Below the pieces are notes generated by a model. That model was not told the origin of the DNA and searched no databases. It saw nothing but the letters and a program-made list of their open reading frames with translations. Shown here in pieces: positions 26,143 through 34,558 of a stretch of DNA of 64,000 nucleotides. Made by a program: the position numbers and the translations under genes. The number at the start of each line of letters is the position of its first letter. The stretch's first letter is position 1. The DNA comes from Paracoccus onchidii. GTDB taxonomy: Bacteria > Pseudomonadota > Alphaproteobacteria > Rhodobacterales > Rhodobacteraceae. Location: contig NZ_JAQBIE010000008.1 in NCBI RefSeq assembly GCF_028294535.1, positions 1 through 64,000 on the forward strand, given 5' to 3'.

Positions 26143-26919
26143 ATGAACAAGAATACTGCCTTTAACTCGAAACGGGTGATCCTGGGCTGTCTGTCGGTGG
26201 CGGCGGTTATCGCGATCTATGCGCTGGTAACCTCTCGCCCTGACAACAACCCGGCCTTGTTGCCGCCGATCACCGACATCATCACATCTTTCTGGACCAA
26301 CCTGACCTCGGGGTCCTTGTTGACGGCATTGGGTGCCAGCCTGTTTCGCATCAGCGCGGGGTTCCTGATCGGCACGACACTGGCATTGGTGTTGGGCTGC
26401 CTGATCGGCTGGTATCGCAATATCGAATATCTGTTCGATCCGCTGATCGAGGCCGTGCGCCCGATTCCGCCACTGGCCTATATTCCGCTGATCATCATCT
26501 GGTTCGGGATCGGTGAATTCAGCCGGGTGCTGATTATCACCATCGCCTGTTTCATGGTCTGTGTGGTCAATGTCATCGCGGGGATGAAGAACGTCCCGGC
26601 GGTCTATGAAGATGCGGCATCCACGATGGGCGCAACGCGTTTTCAGGTGTTCCGCACCGTGGCGGTTCCGGCGGCGACGCCCTTTATCATTACGGGCTAT
26701 CGGGTCGCGCTTGCGGCGGCCTGGACGACGCTTGTCGCATCCGAACTGCTTGCGGCGCAAAACGGTCTGGGCTTTCTGTTGCAGGAAGGGCGGCGGTATT
26801 TCCTGACCGATCAGGTGATGATGATCATCATGATCATCGGGGCTTGCGCTTTCATCATGGATCGCATCTTCCGCAAAATTCAGGCGCATCTGATGCAATG
26901 GTCGGAGACACGTGAGTAA
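26143..26919 (+). CDS. ABC transporter permease (SsuC/TauC type)
   Basis: Inner-membrane permease of the importer. The 258 residues carry about six hydrophobic segments and the ATPase-contact (EAA) loop around YEDAASTMGATRFQVFRTV. It starts 5 bases after the binding-protein gene and its TAA overlaps the ATG of the ATPase gene, indicating coupled expression. Substrate follows the binding protein. Confidence 0.92.
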   Translation: MNKNTAFNSKRVILGCLSVAAVIAIYALVTSRPDNNPALLPPITDIITSFWTNLTSGSLLTALGASLFRISAGFLIGTTLALVLGCLIGWYRNIEYLFDPLIEAVRPIPPLAYIPLIIIWFGIGEFSRVLIITIACFMVCVVNVIAGMKNVPAVYEDAASTMGATRFQVFRTVAVPAATPFIITGYRVALAAAWTTLVASELLAAQNGLGFLLQEGRRYFLTDQVMMIIMIIGACAFIMDRIFRKIQAHLMQWSETRE

Positions 26920-27674
26920 TGCCAGAGATCCGTATCGAAAACCTGACGCATACCTTCGGCAAGGGTCAGCCCAATGAACTGACCGTGCTGGACAATATCA
27001 ACCTGACCTTTGAATCCGGCAGCTTCAACGCCATCGTCGGCACCTCGGGTTGCGGTAAATCGACCCTGCTGAAGATGATGGCCGGCCTGTTCGCGCCGTC
27101 CGATGGCAGCATGAAGCTGGACGACCAGATCATTCAGGGCACCGATCGCCGCCGCGGCATGGTGTTTCAGCAGGACGCCGTGTTCCCGTGGATGACCGTG
27201 TCCAAGAATATCAGCTATGGTCCCCGTCTGCGCGGAGCCAGCGCCGCAGAGCAACGCGAGATCGAGGCGAAATGGACGCAGGCCGTCGGGCTGAAGGGCT
27301 TTGAAAACCGCTGGCCGCGCGAATTGTCGGGCGGAATGCGCAAGCGCGTCGATATCGGCCGCGTCTATGCAAATGACCCCGATGTCTTGCTGATGGATGA
27401 ACCATTCGGTGCCCTTGACGCCCAGACCAAAGAGCGGATGCAATCCGACCTTCTGGAAACCTGGGGTCAATCACGCAAGACGGTCGTGTTCGTCACCCAT
27501 GATCTGGAAGAGGCGATTTTCCTTGCCGACAAGATTGTCGTGATGTCTGCGCGTCCGGGTCGAGTTCACCATATCGAAGAGGTCAGCCTGCCGCGTCCGC
27601 GCACGGATGCCATGCGCCTGACGGATGAATTCATCCAGATCAAGCGGCGTTTGTGGGAGATGCTGGACCACTAG
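26919..27674 (+). CDS. ABC transporter ATP-binding protein (SsuB/TauB type)
   Basis: Cytoplasmic ATPase of the importer. In 251 residues: Walker A GTSGCGKST (about 45-53), Q-loop FQQDAVFPW, signature LSGGM, Walker B VLLMDEPFGALD and switch His in VFVTHDLEEA. Last gene of the operon; a terminator follows at 27707. Confidence 0.94.
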   Translation: MPEIRIENLTHTFGKGQPNELTVLDNINLTFESGSFNAIVGTSGCGKSTLLKMMAGLFAPSDGSMKLDDQIIQGTDRRRGMVFQQDAVFPWMTVSKNISYGPRLRGASAAEQREIEAKWTQAVGLKGFENRWPRELSGGMRKRVDIGRVYANDPDVLLMDEPFGALDAQTKERMQSDLLETWGQSRKTVVFVTHDLEEAIFLADKIVVMSARPGRVHHIEEVSLPRPRTDAMRLTDEFIQIKRRLWEMLDH

Positions 27675-27706
27675 ACCTGCCGTTCCCGACATCTGAGCTG
27701 TGAATT

Positions 27707-27738
27707 TGCCGGTTGCCCTCGTGGTGGCCGGCATTTTT
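27707..27738 (+). terminator. Terminator after the ABC transporter operon
   Basis: TGCCGG pairs with CCGGCA and, allowing G-U pairs, the stem extends to about 11 bp around a CTCGT loop; TTTTT follows at 27734-27738. It separates the transporter from kbl. Confidence 0.8.
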
Positions 27739-27904
27739 CATGTCCGGCCACCCTGCCGCACCATCTGTGACCCCGATGTGATCTCAAAGCCGCTGGACAG
27801 TGGCGTTTACTTCCACGATCTTGACATGATGAATGATTGCTTGGCCGGCCAGAGGTTGGACGATCGGCCTCGTCCGAGCCGGTCCCGAAGGAATAGAGGC
27901 GTAT

Positions 27905-29089
27905 ATGACCCTGATCGAACGTATGTCATCCGAGTTGAAGCAGATCCGGGATGACGGGCTGTTCAAGGAAGAACGGGTCATCATCTCGATGCAGGACGGA
28001 CAGATCTTGGTCGCGCCGGATCGCAGGGTCCTGAATTTCTGCGCAAACAACTATCTGGGGCTGGCCAATCACCCCGATCTGATTGCCGCCGGACATGCCG
28101 CATTGGACCGCTATGGCTACGGTATGGCCTCGGTTCGTTTCATCTGTGGCACCCAAGAGGAACACCGGACCCTCGAAGCCCGGATCGCTGCGTTTCTGGG
28201 CACCGAGGATGCGATCCTGTTTTCGTCCTGTTTTGACGCCAATACCGGCCTGTTCGAGACAATTCTTGGGCCGGAGGATGCGATCATCTCGGATGCGCTG
28301 AACCACGCGTCGATCATTGACGGCGTACGTCTGTGCAAGGCGCAGCGGCATCGATATGCGAATAACGACATGGCTGCGCTGGAAGATTGCCTGAAAGCCG
28401 CCGCAGATGCCCGCAACCGCGTCATCGTGACCGATGGTGTGTTTTCAATGGATGGGGTGATTGCCGATCTCGGCGCTATTTGCGATCTGGCCGAGCGTTA
28501 TGACGCCACGGTGGTCGTCGATGACAGCCACGCCGTCGGACTGACCGGGCCGGGCGGACGGGGGACCCCGGCATTGTGTGGGGTGTCGGACCGCGTGCAG
28601 GTGTTGACGGGCACCTTGGGCAAGGCACTTGGCGGCGCCTCGGGTGGGTATGTTGCCGGTCCCGCGCCATTGGTGCAGATGCTTCGGCAGAGATCACGTC
28701 CTTACCTGTTCTCAAACACGCTGGCCCCTGTGATCGCCGGGGCCTCGCTGACCGCGCTGGATCTGATCGAGGCTGGCGATGGCCTGCGCGACCGGCTGGA
28801 TGCCAATGCCGCGCGGTTTCGCACCGAAATGGAAGCGGCGGGGTTCACCCTTGCAGGGGCGGGGCACCCGATCATCCCCGTGATGCTGGGTGATGCGCAT
28901 CTGGCGACGGCGTTCGCGGCACGGATGATGGAAAAGGGTGTCTATGTCACCGCGTTCTCATTTCCGGTGGTGCCGCGCGGTCAGGCCCGTATTCGCACAC
29001 AGATGTCGGCGGCGCATGACGATGCCGATCTGTCGGCGGCCATCGCGGCCTTTATCGAAACGGGCCGCGAATTGAAGGTGCTTGCATGA
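27905..29089 (+). CDS. kbl: Glycine C-acetyltransferase (2-amino-3-ketobutyrate CoA ligase)
   Basis: PLP enzyme that splits 2-amino-3-ketobutyrate with CoA into glycine and acetyl-CoA, the second step of threonine degradation. The 394 residues match Kbl length and show [20 protein letters not shown] (PLP-ring Asp/His) and the Schiff-base Lys in TLGKALGG. Start at ATG 27905, with GAAGGAATAGAGG upstream; the frame is open 24 codons further without a better start. The stop overlaps tdh by 4 bases. Pairing with tdh distinguishes it from other oxoamine synthases such as BioF. Confidence 0.95.
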   Translation: MTLIERMSSELKQIRDDGLFKEERVIISMQDGQILVAPDRRVLNFCANNYLGLANHPDLIAAGHAALDRYGYGMASVRFICGTQEEHRTLEARIAAFLGTEDAILFSSCFDANTGLFETILGPEDAIISDALNHASIIDGVRLCKAQRHRYANNDMAALEDCLKAAADARNRVIVTDGVFSMDGVIADLGAICDLAERYDATVVVDDSHAVGLTGPGGRGTPALCGVSDRVQVLTGTLGKALGGASGGYVAGPAPLVQMLRQRSRPYLFSNTLAPVIAGASLTALDLIEAGDGLRDRLDANAARFRTEMEAAGFTLAGAGHPIIPVMLGDAHLATAFAARMMEKGVYVTAFSFPVVPRGQARIRTQMSAAHDDADLSAAIAAFIETGRELKVLA

Positions 29090-30135
29090 GCAACATGATG
29101 AAGGCCCTGGTCAAGTCGCGCGCCGAGGCGGGATTGTGGATGGAGCAGGTGCCCGTGCCGGAACCCGGACCCAACGAAGTGCTGATCCGCGTTCGCAAAA
29201 GTGCAATCTGTGGCACGGATGTTCATATCTGGAACTGGGATGCCTGGGCGGCCAAGACTGTTCCCGTGCCCTTGGTGACGGGGCATGAATTCTCTGGCGT
29301 GATTGTCGAGACCGGCAGCGCGGTGACGCGTTTCCGGCCCGGCCAGCGGGTGTCGGGGGAAGGGCATATCACCTGCGGCGCCTGCCGCAACTGTCGGGCG
29401 GGCAGGGGGCATTTGTGCCGAAACACCCTTGGGGTTGGTGTGCAGCGCGCCGGATCATTCGCCCAATATCTGTGCCTTCCGGAAAGCAATGTCGTCGTGA
29501 TCCCCGATGATATTCCCGATGAGATTGCGGCGATCTTCGATCCGTTCGGGAATGCGGTGCATACCGCGCTCAGCTTTGACTGCGTGGGCGAGGATGTCCT
29601 TGTGACCGGTGCCGGGCCGATCGGGATCATGGGGGCGCTGGTTGCGCAGCGCGCCGGGGCGCGCAAGGTGGTGATTACCGATATCAATCCCACGCGGCTT
29701 GCCCTTGCCCGCAAGATGGGGCTGGAACATGCGATCGACACCAGATCCACCGATCTGGTGGATGTGATGTCTGGTCTGGGGATGACCGAAGGATTCGATG
29801 TCGGGCTCGAGATGTCGGGCGCTGCTCCGGCATTCCGGCAGATGATCGACGTGATGAATAATGGCGGCAAGATCGCCATCCTGGGCATTGCGCCGACGGG
29901 TTTCGAGATCGACTGGAACAAGGTGATTTTCAAGATGCTGCATCTCAAGGGCATTTATGGCCGCGAGATGTACGAAACCTGGTACAAGATGATTGGCTTG
30001 GTACAGTCCGGGCTGGATCTGACCCCGCTTATCACACATCGTTTGCCGATTGACGATTTCGCTGCCGGATTTGCCGCCATGCGCGCGGGCGAGGCAGGCA
30101 AGGTTGTGCTGGACTGGGGTGCCGAAGACGGCTGA
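29086..30135 (+). CDS. tdh: L-threonine 3-dehydrogenase
   Basis: Zinc- and NAD-dependent enzyme oxidising L-threonine to 2-amino-3-ketobutyrate, the substrate of the upstream kbl product. The 349 residues include catalytic-zinc region [11 protein letters not shown] and GHEFSG, a complete structural-zinc lobe [15 protein letters not shown], and the NAD loop [14 protein letters not shown]. Genes overlap as ATGA. Followed by a hairpin terminator. Confidence 0.95.
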   Translation: MSNMMKALVKSRAEAGLWMEQVPVPEPGPNEVLIRVRKSAICGTDVHIWNWDAWAAKTVPVPLVTGHEFSGVIVETGSAVTRFRPGQRVSGEGHITCGACRNCRAGRGHLCRNTLGVGVQRAGSFAQYLCLPESNVVVIPDDIPDEIAAIFDPFGNAVHTALSFDCVGEDVLVTGAGPIGIMGALVAQRAGARKVVITDINPTRLALARKMGLEHAIDTRSTDLVDVMSGLGMTEGFDVGLEMSGAAPAFRQMIDVMNNGGKIAILGIAPTGFEIDWNKVIFKMLHLKGIYGREMYETWYKMIGLVQSGLDLTPLITHRLPIDDFAAGFAAMRAGEAGKVVLDWGAEDG

Positions 30136-30163
30136 TCCAGACATTTTCGGTCCGTATTTTCAG

Positions 30164-30188
30164 CGCCCGCCAGGATGATTGGCGGGCG
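30164..30188 (+). terminator. Hairpin terminator after tdh
   Basis: An 8-bp perfect stem CGCCCGCC / GGCGGGCG with a 9-base loop lies 28 bases past the tdh stop and is followed by TTCTGCATTTCT, a broken T-rich tail. Confidence 0.7.
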
Positions 30189-30285
30189 TTCTGCATTTCT
30201 ATGGCCGCGCCTCCGCGCTGAAATGCGGTTGGAAATGCGTGGAATATCCTTGATCGTCGATATATATGCAAATATAGTCGATTAT

Positions 30286-30300
30286 TATGATTGTATCATA
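30286..30300. promoter_or_regulatory. 15-bp palindrome before the dehydratase gene
   Basis: TATGAT-TGT-ATCATA is a perfect inverted repeat 21 bases upstream of the dehydratase ATG, in an AT-rich island that also has an imperfect dyad (TCGATATAT ... ATATAGTCGA, about 30257-30281). An operator is likely; no regulator gene is adjacent. Confidence 0.5.
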
Positions 30301-30320
30301 CATCTGCAAGAAGGGCGAAT

Positions 30321-31529
30321 ATGGACACGACATCCCAGCAAGTGGTTGCGGCAGGAACGGGTCTGGACAGGTCGCAGGCGCGCATTGCGGCAATCGAGCC
30401 GATGTTGGTGCGGGTTGGTATTCGTAATCAGCTGCTGGTCAAGGTGACGACCGAAGACGGATTGTTCGGCTGGGGGGAATCGGGCCTGTCGTCGCGCGAA
30501 GCGTCGGTGATCGCGATGTTGAATGACTTTGCGCGCTTTCTGATCGGGCAGGATTCCCGCCGGATCGGACGCATCTGGCAGGAATGTTATCGCGGCCAGT
30601 ATTTTGAAGGCGGACGTGTGATCACCGCAGCGATTTCGGCACTGGATATCGCGTTGCATGATCTGCTGGGCAAGCGTCTCGACGTGCCCGTCTATCAATT
30701 GCTGGGCGGAAAGCAGCGCGACACCGTGGGATCATTCGCGACCACGATGGGCACAAGCATCGACCGGCAGATCGAGGATATCCGCATTCTGCGCAAGGAA
30801 GGGTGGCAATGTGTACGGACCTATCCCGGCTCTTTTGGCGAAGGCGAGGTTTATGATCCGCAGGCGGCCGTGTCCCAAACCGCAACCGAGTTGATTGCGA
30901 TCCGGGAAGAGTTCGGCCCGGATCTGTGCCTGGGCGTGGATCTGCACCACCGCCTGTCCGTGGTTGAAGCCGCGAATTTCTGCGCAAGGCTTCCGGTTGG
31001 CACCCTTGATTTTCTGGAAGAGCCGATCCGCAGCGAAAGCCCCGAGGCCTATCGCATGCTGCGCAGCATGACCTCGGTGCCGTTTGCCGTCGGAGAAGAG
31101 TTTGCTTCGAAATGGCAAGCCGCACCATTTATCGAGCAGGGCCTGACCCAATATATGCGATTGGATATCTGCAATATCGGCGGCTTCACCGAGGCGATGA
31201 AGGTCGCGGGTTGGTGCGAACGCCACTACATGGATCTGATGCCGCACAACCCGCTTGGTCCGGTCTGCACCGCGGCCAGCGTCAATATGTCCGCCGCCGT
31301 GCCCAATTTCAGCTGGCTTGAAACCCGTCAGTCCAGTGTCGAAAGCAACGGTTTTCACGATGAAAAGCTGTTTCCGGTGCAGGTCCGCATGGACGGGCCG
31401 AACTATGTCCTGCCCGATTGCCCCGGGCTGGGCGTCGAGATCGACGAGGACGCAATCGCCAGCCAGGCTGTGACGCATGTCGAATGCCCGCATCTCCGCA
31501 GGACGGATGGTTCCGTGACGAATTGGTAA
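30321..31529 (+). CDS. Enolase-superfamily sugar-acid dehydratase (DgoD/ManD-like)
   Basis: Mg-dependent enzyme of the mandelate racemase/muconate lactonising group, probably dehydrating an aldonate or similar sugar acid. The 402 residues have the N-terminal capping domain (LFGWGESG, AISALDIALHDLLGKRL). In the barrel, DLHHRLS supplies a metal Asp and a candidate acid His; FLEEPI supplies the second ligand and VGEEF the third. PHNPLGPVCTAASV matches galactonate- and mannonate-dehydratase relatives. A good ribosome site (AAGAAGGG) sets ATG 30321. It is a single-gene unit; kbl-tdh upstream is terminated. Exact sugar acid is not decidable. Confidence 0.87.
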   Translation: MDTTSQQVVAAGTGLDRSQARIAAIEPMLVRVGIRNQLLVKVTTEDGLFGWGESGLSSREASVIAMLNDFARFLIGQDSRRIGRIWQECYRGQYFEGGRVITAAISALDIALHDLLGKRLDVPVYQLLGGKQRDTVGSFATTMGTSIDRQIEDIRILRKEGWQCVRTYPGSFGEGEVYDPQAAVSQTATELIAIREEFGPDLCLGVDLHHRLSVVEAANFCARLPVGTLDFLEEPIRSESPEAYRMLRSMTSVPFAVGEEFASKWQAAPFIEQGLTQYMRLDICNIGGFTEAMKVAGWCERHYMDLMPHNPLGPVCTAASVNMSAAVPNFSWLETRQSSVESNGFHDEKLFPVQVRMDGPNYVLPDCPGLGVEIDEDAIASQAVTHVECPHLRRTDGSVTNW

Positions 31530-31699
31530 ACGGGACACAGCGGCGAATTCACGCGGCACCCGTTCTTGACGCTGACAGCGCAAGGAGTAACCTGAATATG
31601 CGTGTATTTGTGTAGCGGCAGGAATGGGCCGATGTTCAGGGGTTTGGCTTTCAGCGTTTCAGGCTGTGGGGCAAGGATGGGCCGTGGTTGGGGCCGGGC

Positions 31700-33490
31700 A
31701 TGTGCCGCCACACCATTGGCGTTGTCGGCATGACCGGCGCTGCGCATCAGGACGGGTATTCTTGCCCGGTCTTTGATACGATGACGGACCCGTCATTGCT
31801 GTATCCATCAGCTGCCGAGCAAGCTGCCTTTTCCAGTCTGCGTCAGGCCTTGACCGGGGCAAGCCCGGTGACCTTGCTGCTTGGCGTCGAAGGGATCGGC
31901 AAGACCCAGTTGTTGAACGTGATCCGGTCGCGCCTGTCGGAAAGCCACAAGATCGCCTCGATCACGCTGGAAGAGTTTGAAACAGACGCTCCCGGACCCG
32001 ATGATGGCGCTGGCGCGGGGATGGCGGCCGACGACCTCATTCAATCGATCCGCGAATTTGCGATCGAGGATGAAGGCGCAAACCGGCCCGCCCATACGCC
32101 CGCTCTGTTGATTGTCGACGATGCCGACCAATTGCCCGATGGGGCATTTGAGCAGTTGCTGCAGGTTTGCGCCAGCTTGACCACCGCCGACCCTCCGGTC
32201 CAGCTTTTGCTGTCCGGATTGCCGCAGCTGCAAGCGCACCTGAAAGAGTGGCAAGACGGTGCGTTGCAGCAATATGTCGATGCCGAGATCCTTTTTGCGA
32301 CGCTGACCGAACAGGAAACCGCCGGCTATGTCGCGCATCGCTTTGCGACCCTGGACTGTGCCTGTCATGGCGGCCGCAACCCTTTCAATGCTGCTGCGAT
32401 GGGCCGGTTGCACCATCATTGCGGCGGTGTTCCGGGTCGGGTTGGCGATCTTGCCAGGCTATGCCTTGCCGAGGCAGGTCGTGTTGGCGCAACGGTCATT
32501 ACGGCGGAGTTCGTCGATGCCTGCGAACGCGGTGAGCTGCCCGAAACCGTGGCGGGAATGATCGCTTTGTCCGAGCCTGCTCCGCATACCAAAACCGGGG
32601 AACATATCGAGGACGCGCTGATCGACAGTCAGCCAGTGCCTGAAATGCGCGCGCCCGCGCCGGTATCAATTCGTGCAGCGCCAAACCGCGATCCGGCCGT
32701 CGCGCCACGCGCGTCCCGGTCGCGCGGCTGGGTCTGGTCCGCGGCTTCGGGGGTCGTTCTGGCGGCTTTTGCAGGGGGGCTGATCTGGAACCAGCTATCG
32801 GGGCGGCGCGATACGGTTGCCATGATGGACCCGAGCGGTGCTGTTGTCGCGCCATCACCGCCACGGCCGCCGGCCCCCACCATCACGCCTCAAGCGGAAC
32901 CTCGACCAGCCGTGGCCGAGGTTCCGCCACCGCCCCATATCCGCCTGTCTGCGATGCCGGATCCGCGCGAACTGTTGGATCAGGCGCTTGAATCCGCCGT
33001 TTCTGATCCTGCTTTTGCGGCGCTGCTGTATGAACGCGCAGCCTTGTTGGGCAATGATCGCGCAGCATATTTCCTTGGCCAGTTGTTCGAGATCGGCGAT
33101 GGCGTCAGCATGGACCCTCATCGCGCCCATGCATGGTATCAAGCCGCTGAAAACAATGACCGGGCTGCCGGGCGGATCGAGGCGCTTGCGCCGTTCCTGT
33201 CCGCGTCCGAGGCATCCGGGGCGGCCCCCGTTCCGGTGTTGCAGGCCAGTCTGCCGGACGGGCGATTGGCGTTGCACTGGCGCGCGGCCGCAGGAGAAAA
33301 CCCGTCACGCTTCGCTGTGGAATTTGTTGCGGCCGGCGATGACGGCGCGCCGCAACGGCGGGAAACCGGCCTTTCCGCAATGCTGCTGGATCAACAGGTC
33401 ATCCGGTGGCGCGTTGTGACCCTGACGGGTGGTGGCGACGATCAAGGGGCGACCGAGTGGTTCGACGCCCCATTGCTCGCCCGGAACTGA
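31700..33490 (+). CDS. ExeA/DamX-like membrane ATPase fused to Sel1-like repeats
   Basis: About 596 residues in three parts. First, an AAA ATPase domain of the ExeA/GspA kind: TDPSLLYPS, Walker A GVEGIGKT (about 62-69), Walker B ALLIVDDADQ (about 134-143) and LPQLQAHL. Second, one membrane helix (about 343-365) and a Pro/Ala-rich linker. Third, a predicted periplasmic part with Sel1/TPR-like helices (YERAALLGNDRAAYFLGQ ... AWYQAAENND, about 440-490) and a C-terminal domain I do not recognise. In ExeA and DamX the periplasmic part binds peptidoglycan; here Sel1-like repeats replace it. Start uncertain: TTG 31688, ATG 31700, 31730 or 31781. Convergent with the TAXI gene, with no gap. Confidence 0.72.
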   Translation: MCRHTIGVVGMTGAAHQDGYSCPVFDTMTDPSLLYPSAAEQAAFSSLRQALTGASPVTLLLGVEGIGKTQLLNVIRSRLSESHKIASITLEEFETDAPGPDDGAGAGMAADDLIQSIREFAIEDEGANRPAHTPALLIVDDADQLPDGAFEQLLQVCASLTTADPPVQLLLSGLPQLQAHLKEWQDGALQQYVDAEILFATLTEQETAGYVAHRFATLDCACHGGRNPFNAAAMGRLHHHCGGVPGRVGDLARLCLAEAGRVGATVITAEFVDACERGELPETVAGMIALSEPAPHTKTGEHIEDALIDSQPVPEMRAPAPVSIRAAPNRDPAVAPRASRSRGWVWSAASGVVLAAFAGGLIWNQLSGRRDTVAMMDPSGAVVAPSPPRPPAPTITPQAEPRPAVAEVPPPPHIRLSAMPDPRELLDQALESAVSDPAFAALLYERAALLGNDRAAYFLGQLFEIGDGVSMDPHRAHAWYQAAENNDRAAGRIEALAPFLSASEASGAAPVPVLQASLPDGRLALHWRAAAGENPSRFAVEFVAAGDDGAPQRRETGLSAMLLDQQVIRWRVVTLTGGGDDQGATEWFDAPLLARN

Positions 33491-34528
33491 TCAGCACCCC
33501 ATGACGGCGCAAATGCTGCGGCGATAGCTTTCATTCGCGTCGCTATCAGTGGTTGTGGGTGCAGTGCAGTTCATCTGGTAGTCCGAACTGGTTCCCCGCG
33601 TCACGCATGCCCCGACATCCCAACCCGAGGGGATGGCGCCGAGATCGACGTCATTCCATTTCGGATGCCCGTATTGCTTCAGCGATTCAAGATTGCCGGA
33701 GATCAACGAGCTCAGGTCGGACACGGCATCGCATGATTGCTTGTGATAGGCGTTGCGCGTGGCGTCGTAGTCATAGGTCATCAGGATGGCCTTGACCGCG
33801 ACCAGGTCCACGGGATCGCTTTGGAACTGATAGGTCCCGGCCGCGAGCGTCGAAGGTGTATAGACGCTGCGCAATGTGTCATCCGTGATCGGCAGCAGAT
33901 GAAACTTGCTGCCATCGACGCCGCTGCCCGTGTAAAGGGACGCGGGTGCGCCGGCGACATAGAAAAATGCGTCGATGCGCCCTGTCAGCAGCTGTTGCAG
34001 CGCATCCCTGGGGGCGATGGCCAGCTTTTCGGCAGGTTCCAGCCCCGCCAGCGACAGCATCAGCGAGGCGGTTAGAAAGGTGCCGCTGTTTTCCGTTCCG
34101 ATGGCGACACGCTTGCCTGCAAGATCGCGGAAATCCTGCAAATCATTCTTGGCAAGGATATGCACCTCTTCCTCATAGAGCGGGAATGCGATGCGTACGC
34201 CTTTGATGGTGCGTGCAATATCGGGGTCCTGTGCGGCAAAGGTCTGCATGTATTCCAGAACATCATTCTGCACGATGCCGAACTGCGTGCGTGGGCGTTG
34301 CCGCACGCCCAGGAAATTCTCAAGCGAGCCGGCGGATTCGACGACATCCATTTCATGCCCGCATTGCCCCATCAGACGCTGCATGTCACGCCCGAACTGG
34401 ATATAGGTGCCGGTCGCGGACCCCGTCATGATGCTGATCTGGGGTTCCTGGGCGTGAGCAGCGATCAGGGGCAGTCCGGCAAGCCCGGCGGCCAGTGCAA
34501 GACGCTGAAAAAGCTTGGGCAATCGCAT
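33491..34528 (-). CDS. Orphan TAXI-type TRAP solute-binding protein
   Basis: Periplasmic binding protein of the TAXI family (345 residues). A Sec signal ends near AHA-QEPQ (residue 26); the family start ISIMTGSATGTYIQFGRDM follows, then GIVQNDVLEYM and the FYVAGAPASLYTG ligand-lobe region. Unusual: six Cys in the mature protein (C56 plus five in the last third), ending SICAVMGC with Cys as the last residue. No TRAP membrane genes are near, so it is either served by a distant permease or acts as a sensor/partner. ACAGGAGGAACGC sets the start; 30 bases downstream of the coiled-coil gene. Confidence 0.87.
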   Translation of the reverse strand: MRLPKLFQRLALAAGLAGLPLIAAHAQEPQISIMTGSATGTYIQFGRDMQRLMGQCGHEMDVVESAGSLENFLGVRQRPRTQFGIVQNDVLEYMQTFAAQDPDIARTIKGVRIAFPLYEEEVHILAKNDLQDFRDLAGKRVAIGTENSGTFLTASLMLSLAGLEPAEKLAIAPRDALQQLLTGRIDAFFYVAGAPASLYTGSGVDGSKFHLLPITDDTLRSVYTPSTLAAGTYQFQSDPVDLVAVKAILMTYDYDATRNAYHKQSCDAVSDLSSLISGNLESLKQYGHPKWNDVDLGAIPSGWDVGACVTRGTSSDYQMNCTAPTTTDSDANESYRRSICAVMGC

Positions 34529-34558
34529 GCGTTCCTCCTGTGATGAATGGCGCGGGCG

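Noticed and set aside
27675..27904. Glycine riboswitch before kbl
   Set aside because: I looked for the conserved glycine aptamer core in the leader and did not see it; the leader instead contains the terminator of the preceding operon.
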